This document shows positions 45,293 to 55,332 of a DNA stretch of 64,000 bases, in pieces. A program made the position numbers and the translations under genes. The stretch is from Lachnospiraceae bacterium (lineage in GTDB: Bacteria > Bacillota > Clostridia > Lachnospirales > Lachnospiraceae). The notes beneath the pieces are model-generated. The model ran no database searches and had not been told where the DNA came from. It saw nothing but the letters and a program-made list of their open reading frames with translations. Location of the stretch: NCBI GenBank assembly GCA_910575155.1, contig CAJTDX010000003.1, forward strand, positions 62,001-126,000, read 5' to 3'. The stretch's first letter is position 1. Each line of letters begins with the position of its first letter.

Positions 45293-45599
45293 AATATTAT
45301 CTATGCTTGGTCTTGCAGCAAAAGCGGGAAAAGTTGCCAGCGGTGAATTTTCTACAGAAAAAGCAGTAAAATCAGGGAAAGCATTTCTGGTGATTGTATC
45401 ACAGGAGGCTTCGGAAAATACAAAAAAAATGTTTCGGAATATGTGTTCCTACTATAAGGTTCCTATCTATTTATATGCTCCTAAAGAAGCGCTGGGAAAT
45501 GCAATTGGCAAGCGGTTTCGTGCATCCCTGGCGGTGCTGGATCAGGGCTTTGCCAGAAGTCTTGAAGAGAAACTGAAATTAGCAGAGAAAACGGAATAA
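45279..45599 (+). CDS. L7Ae-family protein YlxQ, TTG start
   Basis: 106 residues from TTG at 45279 with GGAG 10 nt upstream; start chosen because [22 protein letters not shown] is the usual beginning of the family. It overlaps rnpM by 14 bp. An upstream ATG at 45249 would add 10 residues in the middle of rnpM. L7Ae-like kink-turn RNA-binding fold, presumed ribosome- or RNase P-associated. Confidence 0.88.
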   Translation: MQNDRILSMLGLAAKAGKVASGEFSTEKAVKSGKAFLVIVSQEASENTKKMFRNMCSYYKVPIYLYAPKEALGNAIGKRFRASLAVLDQGFARSLEEKLKLAEKTE

Positions 45600-45615
45600 C
45601 GGAGGTAGTAAAAGT

Positions 45616-48525
45616 ATGGCAAAAGTCAGAGTGTATGAAATTGCAAATGAATTAAATATACAGTCCAAAGAGGTGATTAAGTTTTTAGAGGAAAAGAACA
45701 TTACCGGCAAAGTGGCGAGCAGCTCTATAGAAGATGAAGCGATTGCCCTAGTGAGAGCAAAATTTTCCGCTAAAGCTGAACATAGCGGAAAAGGAGGCGT
45801 ATCCAAAGAGACAGTCTCAGATCATACCAAAAAAGTTGAGGCTTCCAAAGAGAATCCGGCAAAAGCTGAGTCCAAAGAAGCGGCAGCCAAGGCTCCGGAG
45901 CGTCCGCGCAAGAAATCCAGTATTACGGCGGTGTATAATCCCCAGAACAGTAAAATAGCCAAACGGCGCCCGGCGAGATCCCAGGGAGATCGAAATGGAA
46001 ACGGAAGACCTCAGGGAGAAAGAACTCAGGCAGAGCGTCCGCTCAGACCACAGAGGGAAAAACCGGCAAAACCGCAGACGGAACGGAATATCAGAGCTCA
46101 GGAAGAAAGACCGCTGAAACATCAGGAAGAAAACGTTGTAAAATCCCAGAGCGAGAACACCGCAAGACCTCAGGGTGAACATAGTGGAAGACCTCAGGGA
46201 GACCGAAATGGAAACGGAAGACCCCAGGGGGACCGGAGCGGAAATGGAAGGTTCCAGGGAGATCGAAATGGAAACGGAAGACCTCAGGGAGATCGAAACG
46301 GAAACGGAAGACCTCAGGGAGATCGAAATGGAAACGGAAGACCTCAGGGAGACCGGAATGGAAACGGAAGGTTCCAGGGAGACCGCAGCGGAAATGGAAG
46401 GTTCCAGGGAGATCGAAACGGAAACGGAAGACCTCAGGGAGACCGGAACGGAAGGCCCCAGGGAGACCGGAATGGAAACGGAAGGCCCCAGGGAGACCGG
46501 AATAACCGGAATTATCAGAATGGACGCGGCGGCCAGAGAAACCGTTTTGAGCAGGAAATTAATAAGCTGAATCAGAATAGTCCCGCGGCTTCCATGGAAG
46601 AGACAAGAGGCAAAGAAAGCAGGGAACGCGATAACCGCAAAGGAAACAGCCAGCGTCATGAGAAGGATCTGATGGGCAAGAAGAAGGAGCGTTTCGATAA
46701 TCTGGAGAAGAAAACCAGAGGCAAGAAAAATCAGCAGCCGGCTCCTCAGAATCACCAGAAAGAGGAAGAGACGATTAAGAACATAACCCTTCCGGAGAAG
46801 CTTACCATAAAGGAACTTGCAGACCGCATGAAAGTGCAGGCTTCTGCAATTATCAAGAAATTATTCTTACAGGGAACTGTGGTAACGGTAAATAACGAGA
46901 TTGATTTTGCTGTGGCAGAAGAAATTGCACTGGAATTTAACTGCATTTGCGAGATGGAAGAGAAGATTGACGTGATTGCCGAGCTTCTGAAAGAAGAAGA
47001 GGAAGAAGAGGCAGTACAGGTAAAACGTCCTCCGGTAGTCTGTGTTATGGGGCATGTCGATCATGGTAAAACGTCTCTGCTGGACGCGATTCGCGATACG
47101 CATGTAATTGATAAAGAAGCAGGCGGTATTACCCAGCATATCGGCGCCTATATGGTAGAATGCAATGGGGAAAAAATCACCTTTCTGGATACGCCGGGAC
47201 ATGAGGCGTTTACTGCAATGCGGATGCGCGGGGCAAACGCCACAGACATCGCTATTTTGGTAGTGGCGGCGGACGACGGCGTGATGCCGCAGACCGTGGA
47301 GGCAATCAGCCATGCCAAAGCGGCAGAAGTAGAAATCATAGTTGCGATTAATAAAATAGATAAGCCCAGCGCCAATATTGAGCGTGTCAAACAGGAACTT
47401 GCAGAGTATGAACTGATTCCGGAAGATTGGGGCGGAAGTACGATTTTTGTACCGGTATCCGCGCATACCCATGAAGGAATTGATTCGCTGCTGGAAATGG
47501 TATTGCTGACGGCGGAAGTAAGCGAATTAAAGGCAAATCCCAAACGTAATGCCAGAGGTCTGGTGATTGAGGCGCAGCTCGACAAGGGCCGCGGTTCAGT
47601 AGCTACCATTCTGGTGCAGAAGGGAACCTTAAAAGTAGGCCAGCCAGTCGCATGCGGAAGCTGCTACGGCAAGGTAAGGGCGATGATTGACGACAAGGGC
47701 AGAAGAGTAAAAGAAGCAGGACCGTCTACCCCGGTGGAAATATTAGGATTGAATAATGTGCCCAATGCAGGGGAAATCTTTGTATGTACCGATTCAGAAA
47801 AAGAGGCTAAGAGCTTTGCAGATACCTTTATTTCTGAGGGGCGCGAAAAGATGCTGGAAGATACCAAATCCAGAATGTCCCTGGATGATTTGTTCTCGCA
47901 GATTCAGTCCGGCAATATCAAGGAACTGCCAATTGTCGTCAAGGCAGACGTACAGGGTTCTGTGGAGGCAGTAAAACAGAGTCTGGTCAAATTGTCCGAT
48001 GAGGAAGTGGTGGTAAAAGTAATCCATGGCGGCGTAGGAGCGATTAATGAGTCTGACGTCAGTCTGGCATCCGCTTCAAACGCGATCATTATTGGATTTA
48101 ACGTGCGCCCGGACGCCACGGCGAAAGCAACTGCTGAGCGTGAAGGCGTGGATATGAGACTGTATAAGGTAATTTATAATGCCATTGAAGATGTGCAGTC
48201 AGCCATGAAGGGAATGTTAGATCCTGTATTTGAAGAGAAAGTATTGGGCCATGCAGAGATCCGTCAGATTTTCAAGGCGTCCGGCGTTGGAAATATTGCA
48301 GGTTCCTATGTGCTGGACGGTGTGTTCCAGAGAGGATGCAAAGTACGTATTTCCAGAGAAGGAGAGCAGATTTTCGAAGGAGACCTTGCTTCACTGAAAC
48401 GTTTTAAGGATGATGTGAAGGAGGTAAAATCCGGTTATGAATGCGGTCTGGTATTTGAAGGCTTCAACGATATTCAGGAGCTTGACGTAGTAGAGGCATA
48501 CACTATGGTAGAAGTACCGCGTTAA
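45616..48525 (+). CDS. infB: Translation initiation factor IF-2 with repeat-rich N-terminus
   Basis: 969 residues, GGAGG upstream. An N-terminal IF2_N helix (residues 1-52) is followed by a long linker to about residue 390. The linker contains about a dozen [10 protein letters not shown]-type repeats (about 190-300). A second IF2_N-like helix domain lies at about 390-440. The GTPase domain has [10 protein letters not shown] (from about 478), [12 protein letters not shown] and NKIDKPS, then domains 2, 3 and C2. It brings fMet-tRNA to the 30S subunit. Arg/Asn/Gly repeats in the linker are lineage-specific and probably disordered. Confidence 0.97.
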   Translation: MAKVRVYEIANELNIQSKEVIKFLEEKNITGKVASSSIEDEAIALVRAKFSAKAEHSGKGGVSKETVSDHTKKVEASKENPAKAESKEAAAKAPERPRKKSSITAVYNPQNSKIAKRRPARSQGDRNGNGRPQGERTQAERPLRPQREKPAKPQTERNIRAQEERPLKHQEENVVKSQSENTARPQGEHSGRPQGDRNGNGRPQGDRSGNGRFQGDRNGNGRPQGDRNGNGRPQGDRNGNGRPQGDRNGNGRFQGDRSGNGRFQGDRNGNGRPQGDRNGRPQGDRNGNGRPQGDRNNRNYQNGRGGQRNRFEQEINKLNQNSPAASMEETRGKESRERDNRKGNSQRHEKDLMGKKKERFDNLEKKTRGKKNQQPAPQNHQKEEETIKNITLPEKLTIKELADRMKVQASAIIKKLFLQGTVVTVNNEIDFAVAEEIALEFNCICEMEEKIDVIAELLKEEEEEEAVQVKRPPVVCVMGHVDHGKTSLLDAIRDTHVIDKEAGGITQHIGAYMVECNGEKITFLDTPGHEAFTAMRMRGANATDIAILVVAADDGVMPQTVEAISHAKAAEVEIIVAINKIDKPSANIERVKQELAEYELIPEDWGGSTIFVPVSAHTHEGIDSLLEMVLLTAEVSELKANPKRNARGLVIEAQLDKGRGSVATILVQKGTLKVGQPVACGSCYGKVRAMIDDKGRRVKEAGPSTPVEILGLNNVPNAGEIFVCTDSEKEAKSFADTFISEGREKMLEDTKSRMSLDDLFSQIQSGNIKELPIVVKADVQGSVEAVKQSLVKLSDEEVVVKVIHGGVGAINESDVSLASASNAIIIGFNVRPDATAKATAEREGVDMRLYKVIYNAIEDVQSAMKGMLDPVFEEKVLGHAEIRQIFKASGVGNIAGSYVLDGVFQRGCKVRISREGEQIFEGDLASLKRFKDDVKEVKSGYECGLVFEGFNDIQELDVVEAYTMVEVPR
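46183..46508 (+). repeat. 33/30-bp tandem repeats inside infB
   Basis: About eleven in-frame units of the form CAGGGAGACCG-AATGGAAACGGAAG with small changes, giving residues [10 protein letters not shown] or [10 protein letters not shown]. Some units lack the extra codons (GRPQGDR only). Nearly identical DNA makes contraction or expansion likely. Confidence 0.9.
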
Positions 48526-48577
48526 AGAACGCCGTCCTGCAAAACCTGCAGGAGGCAAATAAGGAGTAAGGCAGAAT

Positions 48578-48937
48578 ATGAGAAAGAACAGCATTAAGAA
48601 TACGAGAGTCAATGAAGAGGTGCTGCGGGAATTGAGCAATATTATCCGGGGAGATATCAAAGACCCCAGAATAAATCCGCTGACCTCAGTGGTTGCTGTG
48701 GAAGTGGCGCCGGATCTGAAAACATGCAAAGCATATATCAGTGTGTTGGGAGATGAAGAAGCCCAGCAGAACACGCTTGCAGGCTTAAAGAGCGCGGAAG
48801 GCTATATCCGGAGCAAACTGGCAAAAAATATAAATTTAAGGAATACCCCGGAAATTCGCTTTGTATTGGACCAGTCCATCGAATACGGCGTGAATATGTC
48901 AAAACTCATTGACGATGTAAATAAAGAACAGAACTAA
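48578..48937 (+). CDS. rbfA: Ribosome-binding factor A
   Basis: 119 residues, AAGGAG upstream. KH-like 30S maturation factor; RVNEEVLRELSNIIRGDIKDPRI and the C-terminal RFVLDQSIEYGVNMSKLID are typical. Canonical place after infB. Confidence 0.96.
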   Translation: MRKNSIKNTRVNEEVLRELSNIIRGDIKDPRINPLTSVVAVEVAPDLKTCKAYISVLGDEEAQQNTLAGLKSAEGYIRSKLAKNINLRNTPEIRFVLDQSIEYGVNMSKLIDDVNKEQN

Positions 48938-48971
48938 CTATGCATAAAATAATAATCAGGGAGCGTTCTAT

Positions 48972-49925
48972 ATGAAAGATTTGGCTTCTCAGTTTGCACA
49001 GGTGAAAACAGTTGCCATTGCAGGTCATGTACGGCCTGACGGCGACTGTGTGGGTTCCTGCCTGGCAACTTATAATTATATCACAACCTGGTTTCCGCAG
49101 ATTCAGGCTGATGTGTATCTGGAACCCATTCCAAATATATTTAAATTTTTGAAACATTCCGATAAGATTCGCAATTCCTGCGAGAGCAATCAGGTATATG
49201 ATCTTTGTATTGTGCAGGACTGCGGAGATCCCGGACGTCTGGGAGCGGCCATCAAGTATTTTGAAACCGCTGGAAAGACGGTTTGCATTGACCATCATGT
49301 GAGCAATGGCAGCTTTGCAGATGAAAATTATATTTTTCCGGAGGCCAGCTCCACATCAGAATTGATTTTTGAGCTGCTGGAACAGGAAAAGATAACCAAA
49401 GAGATCGCTGAATGTATTTATGTGGGGATGGTGCATGATACAGGCGTATTTCAGTATTCCTGCACCTCGGCAAAGACCATGAACGCAGCGGGCGTCCTCA
49501 TGGAAAAAGGTATTAATTTTACGAAAATCGTGGATGACACCTTTTATACCAAGACTTTTGGGCAAAATAAGATTTTAGGACAGGCGCTGTTAAACAGTCG
49601 TTTGTTTCTGGACGGCGCAGTCATTGCCACGGCGGTGACTCAGGAGGAAATGGAGCGGTTTCAGGTACTGCCGAAACATTTGGACGGCATTGTCAGCCAG
49701 CTTCGGGTGACAAAAGATGTGGAAGCGGCAATATTTCTTTATGAGAATGAAGATCATACCTGGAAACTGAGTCTGCGTTCAAATGGAATCGTGGATGTGG
49801 CTGAGATTGCCATGAAGTTTAAAGGCGGCGGGCATGTGAGAGCTGCCGGAGCCACGATGGAAGGAACGCCGGATCAGATCATAGAAACCGTATGCGGGGA
49901 AATTAAGGGGCAGCTTCATGATTAG
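48972..49925 (+). CDS. nrnA: Bifunctional oligoribonuclease / pAp phosphatase NrnA
   Basis: 317 residues, GGGAG upstream. DHH/DHHA1 phosphoesterase: GHVRPDGDCVGS (metal ligands), IVQDCGD, CIDHHVSN (the DHH motif, about residues 95-103), and the C-terminal GGGHVRAAGAT substrate loop. It degrades nanoRNA and dephosphorylates 3'-phosphoadenosine 5'-phosphate. It overlaps truB by 8 bp. Confidence 0.95.
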   Translation: MKDLASQFAQVKTVAIAGHVRPDGDCVGSCLATYNYITTWFPQIQADVYLEPIPNIFKFLKHSDKIRNSCESNQVYDLCIVQDCGDPGRLGAAIKYFETAGKTVCIDHHVSNGSFADENYIFPEASSTSELIFELLEQEKITKEIAECIYVGMVHDTGVFQYSCTSAKTMNAAGVLMEKGINFTKIVDDTFYTKTFGQNKILGQALLNSRLFLDGAVIATAVTQEEMERFQVLPKHLDGIVSQLRVTKDVEAAIFLYENEDHTWKLSLRSNGIVDVAEIAMKFKGGGHVRAAGATMEGTPDQIIETVCGEIKGQLHD

Positions 49926-50853
49926 TGGAATTATCAATGTATATAAAGAAAAAGGCTATACCTCCCATGACGTGGTGGCTAAGCTGCGCGGAATCTTAAA
50001 GCAGAAAAAGATCGGGCATACCGGAACACTGGACCCGGATGCAGAAGGGGTGCTCCCGGTTTGTCTGGGCAAGGCAACCAAGGTCTGCGATCTGCTTACG
50101 GAGAAAGACAAAGAGTATGAAGCAGTGCTGCTGCTGGGAAAAACCACAGATACCCAGGACATTACCGGAACGGTCTTAAGTCACAAAGCCGTGGACTGCA
50201 GCGAGCAGGAGATTCAAAATATCATCATGAGTTTTACAGGCAGTTACGCCCAGATTCCGCCTATGTATTCCGCGCTGAAAGTAAACGGAAAAAAGCTTTG
50301 CGATCTGGCAAGGGCAGGGGTAACGGTAGAGCGCAGCCCCCGTACGGTACAGATTTACGAGATTACCATTTTGGAAACCGCACTTCCCAGAGTGCGGATC
50401 AGGGTGCATTGTTCTAAAGGAACTTATATTCGCACTTTGTGCCATGACATTGGAGAACAAGCTGGCTGCGGCGGCTGTATGGAATCGCTGGTGCGCACGA
50501 GGGTTTCAGAGTTCAGGATGTGTGATGCGCACAGGCTTTCAGAAATAGAAGAGCAGGTTCGCATAATCCGTCAGCGTCAGCCCGGACGGGAGCTGCTCAA
50601 ATCAGATTTGAAAAACCTGATAAAAGATACTGACAGTGTTTTTCTGGAATATCCCGGCGTCTGCGTGAAAGAAGAATTTTCCCGTCTTTTGTATAACGGA
50701 AATCCTCTTTGTCAGGAATGGATCAGAGACTGGAAAGATGCTTATAAAGAAGAGACGTTGCGCGTCTATGATGACAGGCAGAATTTTGCGGGAATTTATC
50801 AGTGGAAGGAATCCTGCAGGGATATCCGTCCAATTAAGATTTTTATGGAATAG
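49918..50853 (+). CDS. truB: tRNA pseudouridine(55) synthase
   Basis: 311 residues. Catalytic aspartate D39 in GHTGTLDPDAEGVLPVCLG; YEAVLLLGKTTDTQD; CSKGTYIRTLCHDIG. It makes pseudouridine 55 in the T-loop of all tRNAs. Its start lies inside nrnA and ribF starts 10 bp after its stop. Confidence 0.96.
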   Translation: MISGIINVYKEKGYTSHDVVAKLRGILKQKKIGHTGTLDPDAEGVLPVCLGKATKVCDLLTEKDKEYEAVLLLGKTTDTQDITGTVLSHKAVDCSEQEIQNIIMSFTGSYAQIPPMYSALKVNGKKLCDLARAGVTVERSPRTVQIYEITILETALPRVRIRVHCSKGTYIRTLCHDIGEQAGCGGCMESLVRTRVSEFRMCDAHRLSEIEEQVRIIRQRQPGRELLKSDLKNLIKDTDSVFLEYPGVCVKEEFSRLLYNGNPLCQEWIRDWKDAYKEETLRVYDDRQNFAGIYQWKESCRDIRPIKIFME

Positions 50854-50863
50854 GACAGGAAAG

Positions 50864-51811
50864 ATGAAATACATAAGGCAGAGTTTGACATTTTTTATAG
50901 AAGAACCCACCGTGCTTTCTTTGGGGAAATTCGACGGACTGCACCGGGGGCATGAATTGCTTCTGGAGTATATGGCAAAAAAGAAACAGGAGCAGACAAA
51001 GTTAAAGGCCGTGGTATTTACCTTTGATATTCCCCCGCAGGAGCAGATAGAAAATGTCCGCTTTCAGGTGCTTACAACCAAAGCAGAAAAGGAGCGGCTC
51101 TTTGAGAACAAAGGCGTTGATTATGTGATTGAGTGTCCGTTCACCAAAGAAATTATGTGTATGGAGCCGGAGGAATTTATCCGCAGGATTGTGACGAATC
51201 TCCATGTGAAGTATATGGTGGTGGGAACGGATTTTCGCTTTGGGTATCAGCGAAGAGGAGATTACCGGATGCTTATGGAGTACGCGGCACAATATGGATA
51301 TGAGGTAGAGGTACTGGACAAAATCCAGGAAAATGGAAGAGATATCAGCAGTACCTTTGTACGGGAGGAAATCGCATCAGGAAATATTGAGAAGGCGAAT
51401 GAATTGCTGGGATATGAATTCTTTGTGGATGGAAAAGTTCTTCACGGCAGGAAAATGGGGAAAGCAGTGCTTGGGATCCCAACCATTAATCTGCAGCCTT
51501 CCCTGGACAAGCTGCTGCCTGAGAACGGGGTTTATGTGACAAAGACGGAGTGGAAGGGAAACTGTTATCCGGGAATTACCAATGTAGGATGCAAGCCTAC
51601 CATCCAGGGAGAAAATCCAGTGGGCGTGGAAACGCATTTATTTGATTTTACAGAAGATTTGTATGGAGAAGAGGTTCGTGTCTGCTTTTTAAAGCATGTG
51701 CGCAAAGAGCAGAAATTCAGTTCTCTGGAGGAACTGAAGGCACAGATGACACAGGATATTCAATATGGAAGGGTGTATTTTAACACAGGAAAAGGAGTTC
51801 AGAAGAACTAA
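50864..51811 (+). CDS. ribF: Riboflavin kinase / FAD synthetase
   Basis: 315 residues from the ATG at 50864 with AGGA just upstream; the open frame back to 50738 lies in truB and is not used. N-terminal FMN adenylyltransferase with GKFDGLHRGHELLL (HxGH-type motif) and C-terminal riboflavin kinase (GRKMGKAVLGIPTINL, GVYVT). It converts riboflavin to FMN and FAD. Last gene of the nusA-infB run. Confidence 0.95.
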   Translation: MKYIRQSLTFFIEEPTVLSLGKFDGLHRGHELLLEYMAKKKQEQTKLKAVVFTFDIPPQEQIENVRFQVLTTKAEKERLFENKGVDYVIECPFTKEIMCMEPEEFIRRIVTNLHVKYMVVGTDFRFGYQRRGDYRMLMEYAAQYGYEVEVLDKIQENGRDISSTFVREEIASGNIEKANELLGYEFFVDGKVLHGRKMGKAVLGIPTINLQPSLDKLLPENGVYVTKTEWKGNCYPGITNVGCKPTIQGENPVGVETHLFDFTEDLYGEEVRVCFLKHVRKEQKFSSLEELKAQMTQDIQYGRVYFNTGKGVQKN

Positions 51812-51823
51812 AGGGTGAATCAC

Positions 51824-53461
51824 ATGGAATTAATATTAAATTTGCTGGGTGGTCTGGGATTATTTTTATTTGGTATGAATTTTATGAGCCAGGGCTTGCA
51901 GAAGGCGGCGGGAGCGAGGCTTCGTTCCATTTTGGAAGCCATGACGAAGAATAAAATTGTGGCGGTGCTGTTTGGAGCTTTGTTTACGGCGATTATACAG
52001 TCCTCGGGAGCGACTACAGTTATGGTGGTCAGTTTTGTAAATGCGGGAATTATGACGCTGGCGCAGTCGGTGGGCATTATTTTTGGGGCGAATATCGGAA
52101 CTACCATTACTTCTCAGCTTGTCGCGTTTAACCTGACCGGGGTTGCGCCTTTTATTTTATTTGTGGGAGCGGTTCTTATCATGTTCGGCAAAAAGCCTAT
52201 GGTAAAGAAAATCGGCGAAGTAATCCTGGGATTTGGCGCTTTGTTTATGGGAATCAGCATGATGAAGGACGCCATGACGGATTTAAGAGATTATCAGGTG
52301 GTGCTGCATGTATTGAGCAGCATGGATAATCCGCTGCTGGGAATTTTGCTGGGAACAGTAATTACCGTGATTGTACAGAGCTCTTCCGTAACAGTCAGCA
52401 TTTTACTGCTGATGGCAAGCCAGGGGCTGATTAGTTTATCTGTCTGCTTCTATGTAATTTTAGGCTGTAATATTGGTTCCTGTACCCCGGCGGTCCTGGC
52501 CAGTTTAGACGCCAAGAAAGACGCCAAGCGCGCCGCTGCCATCCATGTAATGTTTAATGTTTTGGGTATGGTGATTATTGGAATTTTGCTTGCATTTGGA
52601 ATGGAACCTTTTGAAAACTTTATTTTACATATTTCCGGCTCTGATGTGGGACGCTGCGTAGCGAACGCGGACACATTTTATAAAATTTTCCAGACATTAA
52701 TATTCCTGCCGGTGTCCGCGCAGTTTATCGCCATGACCCGCCGGATCATTCCGGGAGAAGATCAGATGCAGAACAAGTACCAGTTTATGTATATTGGAAA
52801 GCAGACGATATTCTCTCCTTCCACAGCCGTAGTAGAGACGACGCAGGAAATTGAACGTATGGGAACTATGGCGAGAGAGAATTTGCAGCTTGCCATGGAG
52901 GCGTTTTTTGACAGAAATGAGAATAAAATCGCCCAGGTTTATGAAACGGAGAAACAGATCGATTTTCTGAGTAAGGAAATTACAGACTATCTGGTAAAAA
53001 TCAATCAGCTGCAGCTGCCGGTGGTTGACGCCAAGCGCATCGGCGGATTGTTTCATGTGGTCAGCGACATTGAGCGCATTGGGGATCATGCGGAAAATAT
53101 CGCTGACGCAGCGGTAAAAGGCGCGGGGGAGAATCTGGAATTTACGAAAAAGGGGCAGAAAGAAATTAAGGAAATGCATGAAAAAACCATGGGGATTCTG
53201 GAAAAGTCCATGGAAATGTTTACCACGCTGGATCAGAAAAATCTTCCGGATATATTAGATCTGGAAAACAGTATTGATAATATGGAACGCCAGCTGCAGC
53301 AGAATCATGTTAAGCGTATGGCAAAGGGAAAATGTTCTCCTATGGCGGGGATTGTGTTTACAGATCTGGTGACAGGCTTAGAGCGTGTGGCGGATCACGC
53401 CACAAATATCGCGTTTTCCATTTTGGAAAATAACCCCAAGGAAGCAAAACAGCCTGTTTAG
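51824..53461 (+). CDS. Na+/phosphate cotransporter family protein with PhoU-like domain
   Basis: 545 residues from the ATG at 51824 (AAGGG upstream); a GTG at 51815 is an alternative. Eight or so hydrophobic segments in residues 1-310 hold the two family signatures, FTAIIQSSGATTVMVVSF and ITVIVQSSSVTVSIL, which form the inverted QSS repeats of NptA/SLC34 transporters. The C-terminal 200 residues are a helical PhoU-like domain (ISDIERIGDHAENIA, DLVTGLERVADHATNIAF, with slight changes). Probably imports phosphate with sodium, and PhoU-like helices may sense phosphate status. Confidence 0.92.
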   Translation: MELILNLLGGLGLFLFGMNFMSQGLQKAAGARLRSILEAMTKNKIVAVLFGALFTAIIQSSGATTVMVVSFVNAGIMTLAQSVGIIFGANIGTTITSQLVAFNLTGVAPFILFVGAVLIMFGKKPMVKKIGEVILGFGALFMGISMMKDAMTDLRDYQVVLHVLSSMDNPLLGILLGTVITVIVQSSSVTVSILLLMASQGLISLSVCFYVILGCNIGSCTPAVLASLDAKKDAKRAAAIHVMFNVLGMVIIGILLAFGMEPFENFILHISGSDVGRCVANADTFYKIFQTLIFLPVSAQFIAMTRRIIPGEDQMQNKYQFMYIGKQTIFSPSTAVVETTQEIERMGTMARENLQLAMEAFFDRNENKIAQVYETEKQIDFLSKEITDYLVKINQLQLPVVDAKRIGGLFHVVSDIERIGDHAENIADAAVKGAGENLEFTKKGQKEIKEMHEKTMGILEKSMEMFTTLDQKNLPDILDLENSIDNMERQLQQNHVKRMAKGKCSPMAGIVFTDLVTGLERVADHATNIAFSILENNPKEAKQPV

Positions 53462-53535
53462 CCTCGTTACTGTCCGGCAGAGATTTGAGTATATGAAGAC
53501 AAATTTTATCGAAAATCTCTGAACTGTTACAACAT

Positions 53536-53587
53536 ATTACACAAATATTACAAAAATCTTGACAACATATACATGCCTTGTTATAAT
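53536..53587 (+). promoter_or_regulatory. Promoter of NlpC/P60 gene with WalR-type box
   Basis: TTGACA (53559-53564), 17-bp spacer, TATAAT (53582-53587), a full consensus promoter. Immediately upstream are two direct repeats ATTACA (53536-53541 and 53547-53552) separated by 5 bp; on the minus strand this reads TGTAAT-N5-TGTAAT, an exact fit to the WalR (YycF) box TGTWAH-N5-TGTWAH. NlpC/P60 hydrolases are typical WalR targets in Firmicutes. No WalRK genes are in the window. Confidence 0.75.
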
Positions 53588-53630
53588 GACGTAAGAAAAA
53601 TAGTAACAGTCTTTTCCTGGAGGTAAACAG

Positions 53631-54662
53631 ATGAGGAATTACATAAAAAATGAATGGAAGAAAGTAATTGCAGGATGTTTGGCGGGAGTAACCGTATTCA
53701 GTATGTCCCATATTTCATTACAGGCGGCAAATCAGGCGAGCGCAGGTGTTTCCGCTATGCTGAATGAATGCCTCGTGAAAGATACAGACCGTGAACCGTC
53801 TGTTCCTTCGGAACCGGAGACTATATGCGGCTACACCAATCTTGGAATTGCGAATGTGGAGAATCATTTGAATATCAGAGAGGGTGCCGGAGAAGAAAGC
53901 GAGCTTGCAGGGAAACTTCCCAGGGACGCAGGATGCGAGATTTTGTCACAGGATGGCGAATGGTTCCAGATTCGGTCCGGCGATGTGACAGGGTATGTTA
54001 AGGGAGAATACCTGCTGACCGGCGAGACCGCAGCCCAGAAGGCAGACGAAGTGAAATCCATCGTTGCCGTTTCCAATACCCAGACATTGAATGCGAGAGT
54101 AGAACCCAATACGGACAGTACAATCTGGGTTACGATTGCAGAGGGTGAAGAAATGCAGATGGTGGAAGATATGGGCGCCTGGGTAAAGGTTGATATAGAT
54201 GGCGATGAATGTTATGTGGCCAGGGAGTATGTGGAATTATCCGAACAGCTTCCCAAAGCCATGACCATGACAGAGATCCGTTATGGCGAGGGTATATCTG
54301 ACGTCCGTGTGGATATGGTTCAGTATGCATGTCAGTTTGTGGGGAACCGTTATGTCTGGGGTGGGACAAGCCTTACAGGCGGTGTGGACTGTTCCGGATT
54401 TACGATGCGTATTTATGAAAAGTACGGCATTTACCTGCCTCATTCCTCCAGCGCGCAGTCTGGGTATGGAACCAAAATTGATCCATCTGAGGCAAAGCCG
54501 GGAGATCTCTTCTTCTATGGCAATGGCGGTGGAATCAATCATGTGGCGATGTATATCGGCAATGGACAGATTGTACATGCCAGCTCTGCCAAGACCGGAA
54601 TTAAGATTTCCAACGCTTTTTACCGGACGCCGATCTGTGTGACGAGATTAATTAGTGAATAA
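53631..54662 (+). CDS. Secreted NlpC/P60 peptidoglycan endopeptidase with SH3 domains
   Basis: 343 residues, GGAGG upstream. Signal peptide, residues about 1-33 (basic start, hydrophobic core, AQA-like cleavage site). Two bacterial SH3 domains (about 70-125 and 140-200) bind the wall. The C-terminal NlpC/P60 domain, about 225-340, has the catalytic cysteine in GGVDCSGFTMRIY, the histidine in GGGINHVAMYIG and a third polar residue near IVHASS. It cleaves the D-Glu to diamino-acid bond and helps wall growth or cell separation. The promoter carries a WalR-like box. Confidence 0.94.
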   Translation: MRNYIKNEWKKVIAGCLAGVTVFSMSHISLQAANQASAGVSAMLNECLVKDTDREPSVPSEPETICGYTNLGIANVENHLNIREGAGEESELAGKLPRDAGCEILSQDGEWFQIRSGDVTGYVKGEYLLTGETAAQKADEVKSIVAVSNTQTLNARVEPNTDSTIWVTIAEGEEMQMVEDMGAWVKVDIDGDECYVAREYVELSEQLPKAMTMTEIRYGEGISDVRVDMVQYACQFVGNRYVWGGTSLTGGVDCSGFTMRIYEKYGIYLPHSSSAQSGYGTKIDPSEAKPGDLFFYGNGGGINHVAMYIGNGQIVHASSAKTGIKISNAFYRTPICVTRLISE

Positions 54663-54689
54663 GAATATTATATAATGTGAAGAAAAGCG

Positions 54690-54732
54690 AACTGTCTGGT
54701 TGGGGAGCGGGATCCCGGATCAGGCAGTTTTT
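54690..54732 (+). terminator. Terminator after the NlpC/P60 gene
   Basis: Stem AACTGTCTG (54690-54698) with CAGGCAGTT (54721-54729), with one G-T pair, loop containing a GGGATCCC mini-stem, then TTTTT. Confidence 0.82.
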
Positions 54733-54835
54733 GCAAATTATGATTGAATCATTCCGGGCTTCATCTTACGAATCCTGCTGAGATCAGACCCTGATTGTGC
54801 GATAACAAAATCAGCTAAAATCAGGAAATAATTTC

Positions 54836-55016
54836 TTTACAAGCTAAAAACCATATGATATAATATCAACTGTTGAGTGTTTTTTGACAGTCAGCGCAGC
54901 TTTTGAGAGAGCCCATATTCAGTAACCGGATACTCCGACCATTACTTGATATCTCTAAGCTTTTCAGAATAAGGAAAAGAGAACGGGCGATACTAATATT
55001 TAAGGAGGTTATCATT
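54836..55016 (+). promoter_or_regulatory. rpsO promoter and S15 leader
   Basis: TTTACA (54836-54841), 17-bp spacer, TATAAT (54859-54864), then a 150-nt leader before the rpsO start at 55017. S15 often binds its own leader to shut off translation; the leader holds several short pairing segments (for example AGCGCAGCTTTTGAGAGAGC), but I cannot assign a known S15 leader class by eye. Confidence 0.7.
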
Positions 55017-55283
55017 ATGATAGCAAAGGAAAAGAAACAAGCAATTATCACTGAGTATGCAAGAACACCTGGCGATACAGGTTCACCAGAAGTTCAGATT
55101 GCGATATTAACTGCAAGAATCCAGGAGTTAACAGATCATTTGAAAGAGAATCCCAAGGATCATCATTCCAGACGCGGGCTTTTGAAAATGGTTGGTCAGA
55201 GACGTGGTCTGCTGGCTTATTTAAAGAAAACGGATATTGAGAGATATCGTTCATTAATTGAGCGTTTAGGACTGAGAAAATAA
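55017..55283 (+). CDS. rpsO: Ribosomal protein uS15
   Basis: 88 residues from the ATG at 55017 with AAGGAGG upstream; the longer frame from 54903 is leader. [37 protein letters not shown] (in parts) is typical. Adjacent to pnp, as in most bacteria. Confidence 0.98.
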   Translation: MIAKEKKQAIITEYARTPGDTGSPEVQIAILTARIQELTDHLKENPKDHHSRRGLLKMVGQRRGLLAYLKKTDIERYRSLIERLGLRK

Positions 55284-55298
55284 TTTCTTCAGTCCCAT

Positions 55299-55327
55299 AA
55301 TAGAGCGGTTTTCCGCTCTATTTTCTT
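55299..55327 (+). terminator. Terminator after rpsO
   Basis: Perfect stem AATAGAGCGG (55299-55308) / CCGCTCTATT (55313-55322), 4-nt loop, then TTCTT. Confidence 0.9.
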
Positions 55328-55332
55328 ATTCT

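Noticed and set aside
44743-46508. CRISPR-like repeats
   Set aside because: Repeats are contiguous and in frame with nusA and infB, with no spacers and no cas genes.
45817-46755. 312-codon minus-strand frame inside infB
   Set aside because: Created by the DNA repeats of the infB linker; low-complexity Ser/Val/Ile translation.
54903-55016. Extension of S15
   Set aside because: Lies in the leader; S15 begins at 55017 with AAGGAGG.
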